Source: Astropecten irregularis
Taxonomy: Eukaryota > Echinodermata > Asteroidea > Paxillosida > Astropectinidae
Assembly (NCBI GenBank): GCA_963971285.1
Contig: OZ020254.1
Location: 992,001 to 1,056,000, forward strand
DNA: 64,000 nucleotides
Direction: 5' to 3'
Shown here: piece after piece, positions 61,492 to 64,000 of the stretch
How positions within the stretch are numbered: the stretch's first letter is position 1
How the letters are laid out: each line of letters starts with the position of its first letter
Program-made: the position numbers and the translations under genes
Notes under the pieces: model-generated
Databases searched by the model: none
What the model was told of the DNA's origin: nothing
Seen by the model: only the letters and a program-made list of their open reading frames with translations

Positions 61492-62075
61492 TGGAAGAAG
61501 AAATAAGTTTGGAAAGAAATATCAAAACTTGTATAAGTTATTGGTCTTTTAAAACATAAATTTGCATTGGATATAATAATTGTAATTGTTGATGATTACT
61601 TGATCAAAAAATATTGGGCGTTAATTATTCCTTTCCACTGAAGTTTGAAGTTAAATATTGAATTTCTGTAATGAACATTTTTTTTACTAATGTATGTCTT
61701 TGCACTAACCATTTAAGAAAAAAAAGTCAAAAATGGTTTTGTAGAATTTCTGACAATTAGGTATGTAAAAAATAATTACACTGATTCTTATAAGAAATTA
61801 CATCGGTGACATTTGCAAAAACTTAATTTTATTAAATTTTTTCGTTTTTGTTTTTAGACGATTTAATTGGTGAGCACGAAGAGCAAGTTCAGTAGGTAAT
61901 TTTATTTCGGTTAATAAAAAGATGATATAATTAGATATTTGGTCTCAATGTTGAAAAGTTCATACGTAGATGGTTTGTATTTTGACCTTTCTTTAGAGCA
62001 AAGGGTCTTGTCACTTCAGCTTAAGGGCCGTCCATAAAGTACGTACGTGGAGGCCCAGTTACGAATTGCGGTCTT
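61492..62075. other. No gene seen
   Basis: AT-rich sequence with no supported feature. Confidence 0.4.
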
Positions 62076-62437
62076 TTAAAGGTATAATACATGATTGGTA
62101 AAGGTCACAGAACAGCACTCACACTTTGTCTGATCCAGCATGTACATAAAATAATAAACCTGCGAAAATTTGAGCTCAATCGGACATCAAAGTAATAGTG
62201 AAATCCCAACTCACTTTGTCTTATAAAACATAAAGAATGGTTTTGATCTTCAGTGACCCCGAAATCAAAACTGTTTTCAGTCTTTGTTTGACCAATTTCT
62301 TGATAAATGCACCACTTCAGGCGGAAATATTTGAACGGTATGTTTCTATCAGCACCTTCTTCATACCATGAAAGTTATAGGTAAATCTGTGAACATTTCT
62401 GTTTGGGTATGTTACCAATCCTGTACTGTACCTTTAA
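62076..62437 (+). mobile_element. TTAA-flanked MITE, family 1, best full copy
   Basis: TTAA at 62076-62079 and 62434-62437. Left repeat AGGTATAATACATGATTGG, right repeat CCAATCCTGTACTGTACCT. All body segments of the family are present in order. 362 bp including both TTAA. Confidence 0.93.
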
Positions 62438-63104
62438 ATGGTATTGACACAAACCCCACAGTCATGGGCATCGCCAGACAGGGTTTGTAGGTTGAAATTC
62501 CCCTTCCCCGTTTAGTCCAGTTGTCGGTACAACTGAAAACCATGTCGCTGCCGATGAACTCAACAGCACCATCATTTAGATTTAAGTAGAGCCCTATCTA
62601 TATCTTCTGTCGGATGCTACTACTACATTTTTATCCATCGGTAAAATTGATAGAGAGCCTGGTTACTGCAAAGAGCTCTCCTTCGAAAATGTCAGCGCAA
62701 TTTCCTGTAAATTCTCCAAGGGATGAACACTCTTTAGGAAAACATTTTGTCAATCGATGGCCTTCGATCATTCTTGTCGTGATTGCTCATATTTTTTTCC
62801 TCTCCACGCTTCAAAACGATCGCCGTCGGTCGTAAATTTGTTTAAGTATGCACTATGCAGCATAGCTCGGAACAGACAGTTATCTAGTGAATATTGGAAT
62901 GTTACCCCCAGGGACATCACGTTTGCACATCAATGAAGCACCAGACTGGCCATGGACTTGCCGTTGCCCTTTTTTTTTATAATGCCGCGTGCATTCTTAT
63001 GGCTGTGTTTGGTCATTGGGAAAAGTACGCCTTACTTTGCCGTCAAGCTCGTCGCGCTCGCAGGCATTGCAGTCGTAACGAATTTGCCTTGATGCAAACT
63101 GAAT
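62438..63104. other. No gene seen
   Basis: Ordinary sequence. Frames at 62614-62835 and 62894-63169 have no recognisable domain, and the second runs into the adjacent MITE. Confidence 0.4.
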
Positions 63105-63230
63105 CTGGGATCGATTTCACGAAGCCCTACGATATCGTAACTCGTAATATTGTATCCTCTTGTACGTGAGGCTGCAATGCATCATACGGTCCTACGATTG
63201 ATAGTAAATTACGATGAGTGAAATCGACTT
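63105..63230 (+). mobile_element. Palindromic MITE, CCCTACGATC family, decayed copy
   Basis: Shares 'gggatcgatttcacgaagcc', 'ctgcaatgcatcat' and 'tcctacgattgat' with the copy at 60786. The right end 'gagtgaaatcgacttctg' is altered. Confidence 0.75.
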
Positions 63231-63480
63231 CTGATGCCCAATGGATTGGCGTCGACAATTTACAGTATTCAACTAGGTATTGTTTATGTAAAAGAAAAAT
63301 TACAGATTTTTGTATAACTATGTTGACAGTTTATGGTTTGCTTTTCTTTAAAAGAAAAAGGTAAAATAAAAAAAGTTATGATTTAGGCATCAAAATTAGA
63401 AATTGCGTTTCTTGTTTTCTTTCAATTCTTATACAAACAGTTTCTTCTACTGACACTGAGACAAATCCCTTCAATCCCCT
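63231..63480. other. No feature seen
   Basis: AT-rich gap between two mobile elements. Confidence 0.4.
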
Positions 63481-63816
63481 TGGTAAAGGTCATGGGCAGC
63501 ACTCATACTTTGTCTAATCCAGCATGAAATAATACACATGTGAAAATTTGAGCTCAATCGGACATCTGAGTCACGAGAAAACAGCGAAAACCCAACTCAA
63601 TTTTTCTTATAAACATAAAGAATGGTTTTGATCTTACCCCGAGATCAAAACTATTTTCAGTCTTTGTTTGACTAATTTCTGGATAAATACACCATTTTAG
63701 GCGGAACAATTCCAACGGTATGTTTCTACCAGCACCATTTTCATACACTGAAAGTTGTACGTAAATCTGTGAACATTTCTGTTTGGGTAGTTACCAATCC
63801 TGTACTGTACCTTTAA
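63481..63816 (+). mobile_element. MITE family 1, decayed left end
   Basis: The left terminal repeat is reduced to 'tggtaaaggtcatgggcagc'. The body and the right repeat CCAATCCTGTACTGTACCT with TTAA (63813-63816) are intact. Confidence 0.85.
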
Positions 63817-64000
63817 ATAACATTGTTGGCAATTAATTTAACTTTTGAGTTTCTTCAGATTGATTTGCAGCTGAGCCAATGCATCGGGAAATGTATAGCC
63901 TAACTGTGATCTTTAGAAAATGTAACTGGCGCTCAACCGATGTGTCCTATGACCTATCCATGTGTGATAGGGTTCAGTTTGCTGCTGTATATCTTTGCAC

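Noticed and set aside
1-64000. CRISPR array, prokaryotic operon or viral genome segment
   Set aside because: No regularly spaced direct repeats with unique spacers, no dense coding, and clear spliceosomal exons. The window is animal nuclear DNA.

Overview
This window is nuclear DNA from an intron-rich animal. It is AT-rich, almost empty of long open reading frames, and crowded with short inverted-repeat (MITE-like) elements, foldback hairpins, a tRNA-related SINE and microsatellites. The very frequent palindrome TACATGTA/ACATGTAC, the repeat style (elements ending in GGGGCCAATTTCAT or TTTCACGAAGCCCTACGAT) and the protein similarities suggest a marine invertebrate deuterostome, with an echinoderm as my best guess. 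This assignment is inference: no marker in the window fixes the clade.

Three coding loci are supported. (1) The 5' part of a TIA-1/TIAR RNA-binding protein gene lies on the minus strand. Four exons (51542-51489, 51406-51375, 46858-46765, 39399-39301) join in frame into about 93 residues covering an N-terminal leader and the first RRM. Exon 2 is only 32 bp. RRM2, RRM3 and the C-terminal tail are not recognisable in the window and probably lie to the left of it. (2) A complete, single-exon small heat-shock protein (alpha-crystallin family, 273 aa) lies on the plus strand at 57580-58401, with an E-box/CCAAT/CRE cluster and a TATA-like box upstream and a polyadenylation signal downstream. (3) A short first-exon candidate (MSAEENSGDGDGK plus a consensus donor) lies on the minus strand at 56019-55980, with its start codon about 1.6 kb from that of the heat-shock gene and pointing away from it. 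A further proline-rich exon candidate at 10579-10448 (minus) has phases compatible with the TIAR gene but no recognised homology.

Layout: 1-10447 has no gene, with scattered repeats and one miRNA-sized hairpin. 10448-39300 is long non-coding DNA that may be TIAR intron. 39301-51542 holds TIAR exons 1-4, whose introns carry foldbacks, a SINE, a tRNA-like relic and an inverted pair of element copies on either side of exon 3. 52.5-64 kb is the heat-shock locus, embedded in a cluster of TTAA-flanked MITEs.

The most unusual signals are: a ten-copy TTAA-flanked MITE group in which two subfamilies share interior sequence but carry different, matched terminal repeats; a nested insertion that shows the TTAA duplication directly; a 1.76 kb non-autonomous element with a perfect 7-bp target duplication; the inverted element pair around TIAR exon 3, which could promote exon circularisation; and the compact promoter cluster between the two genes near 56-57.6 kb.
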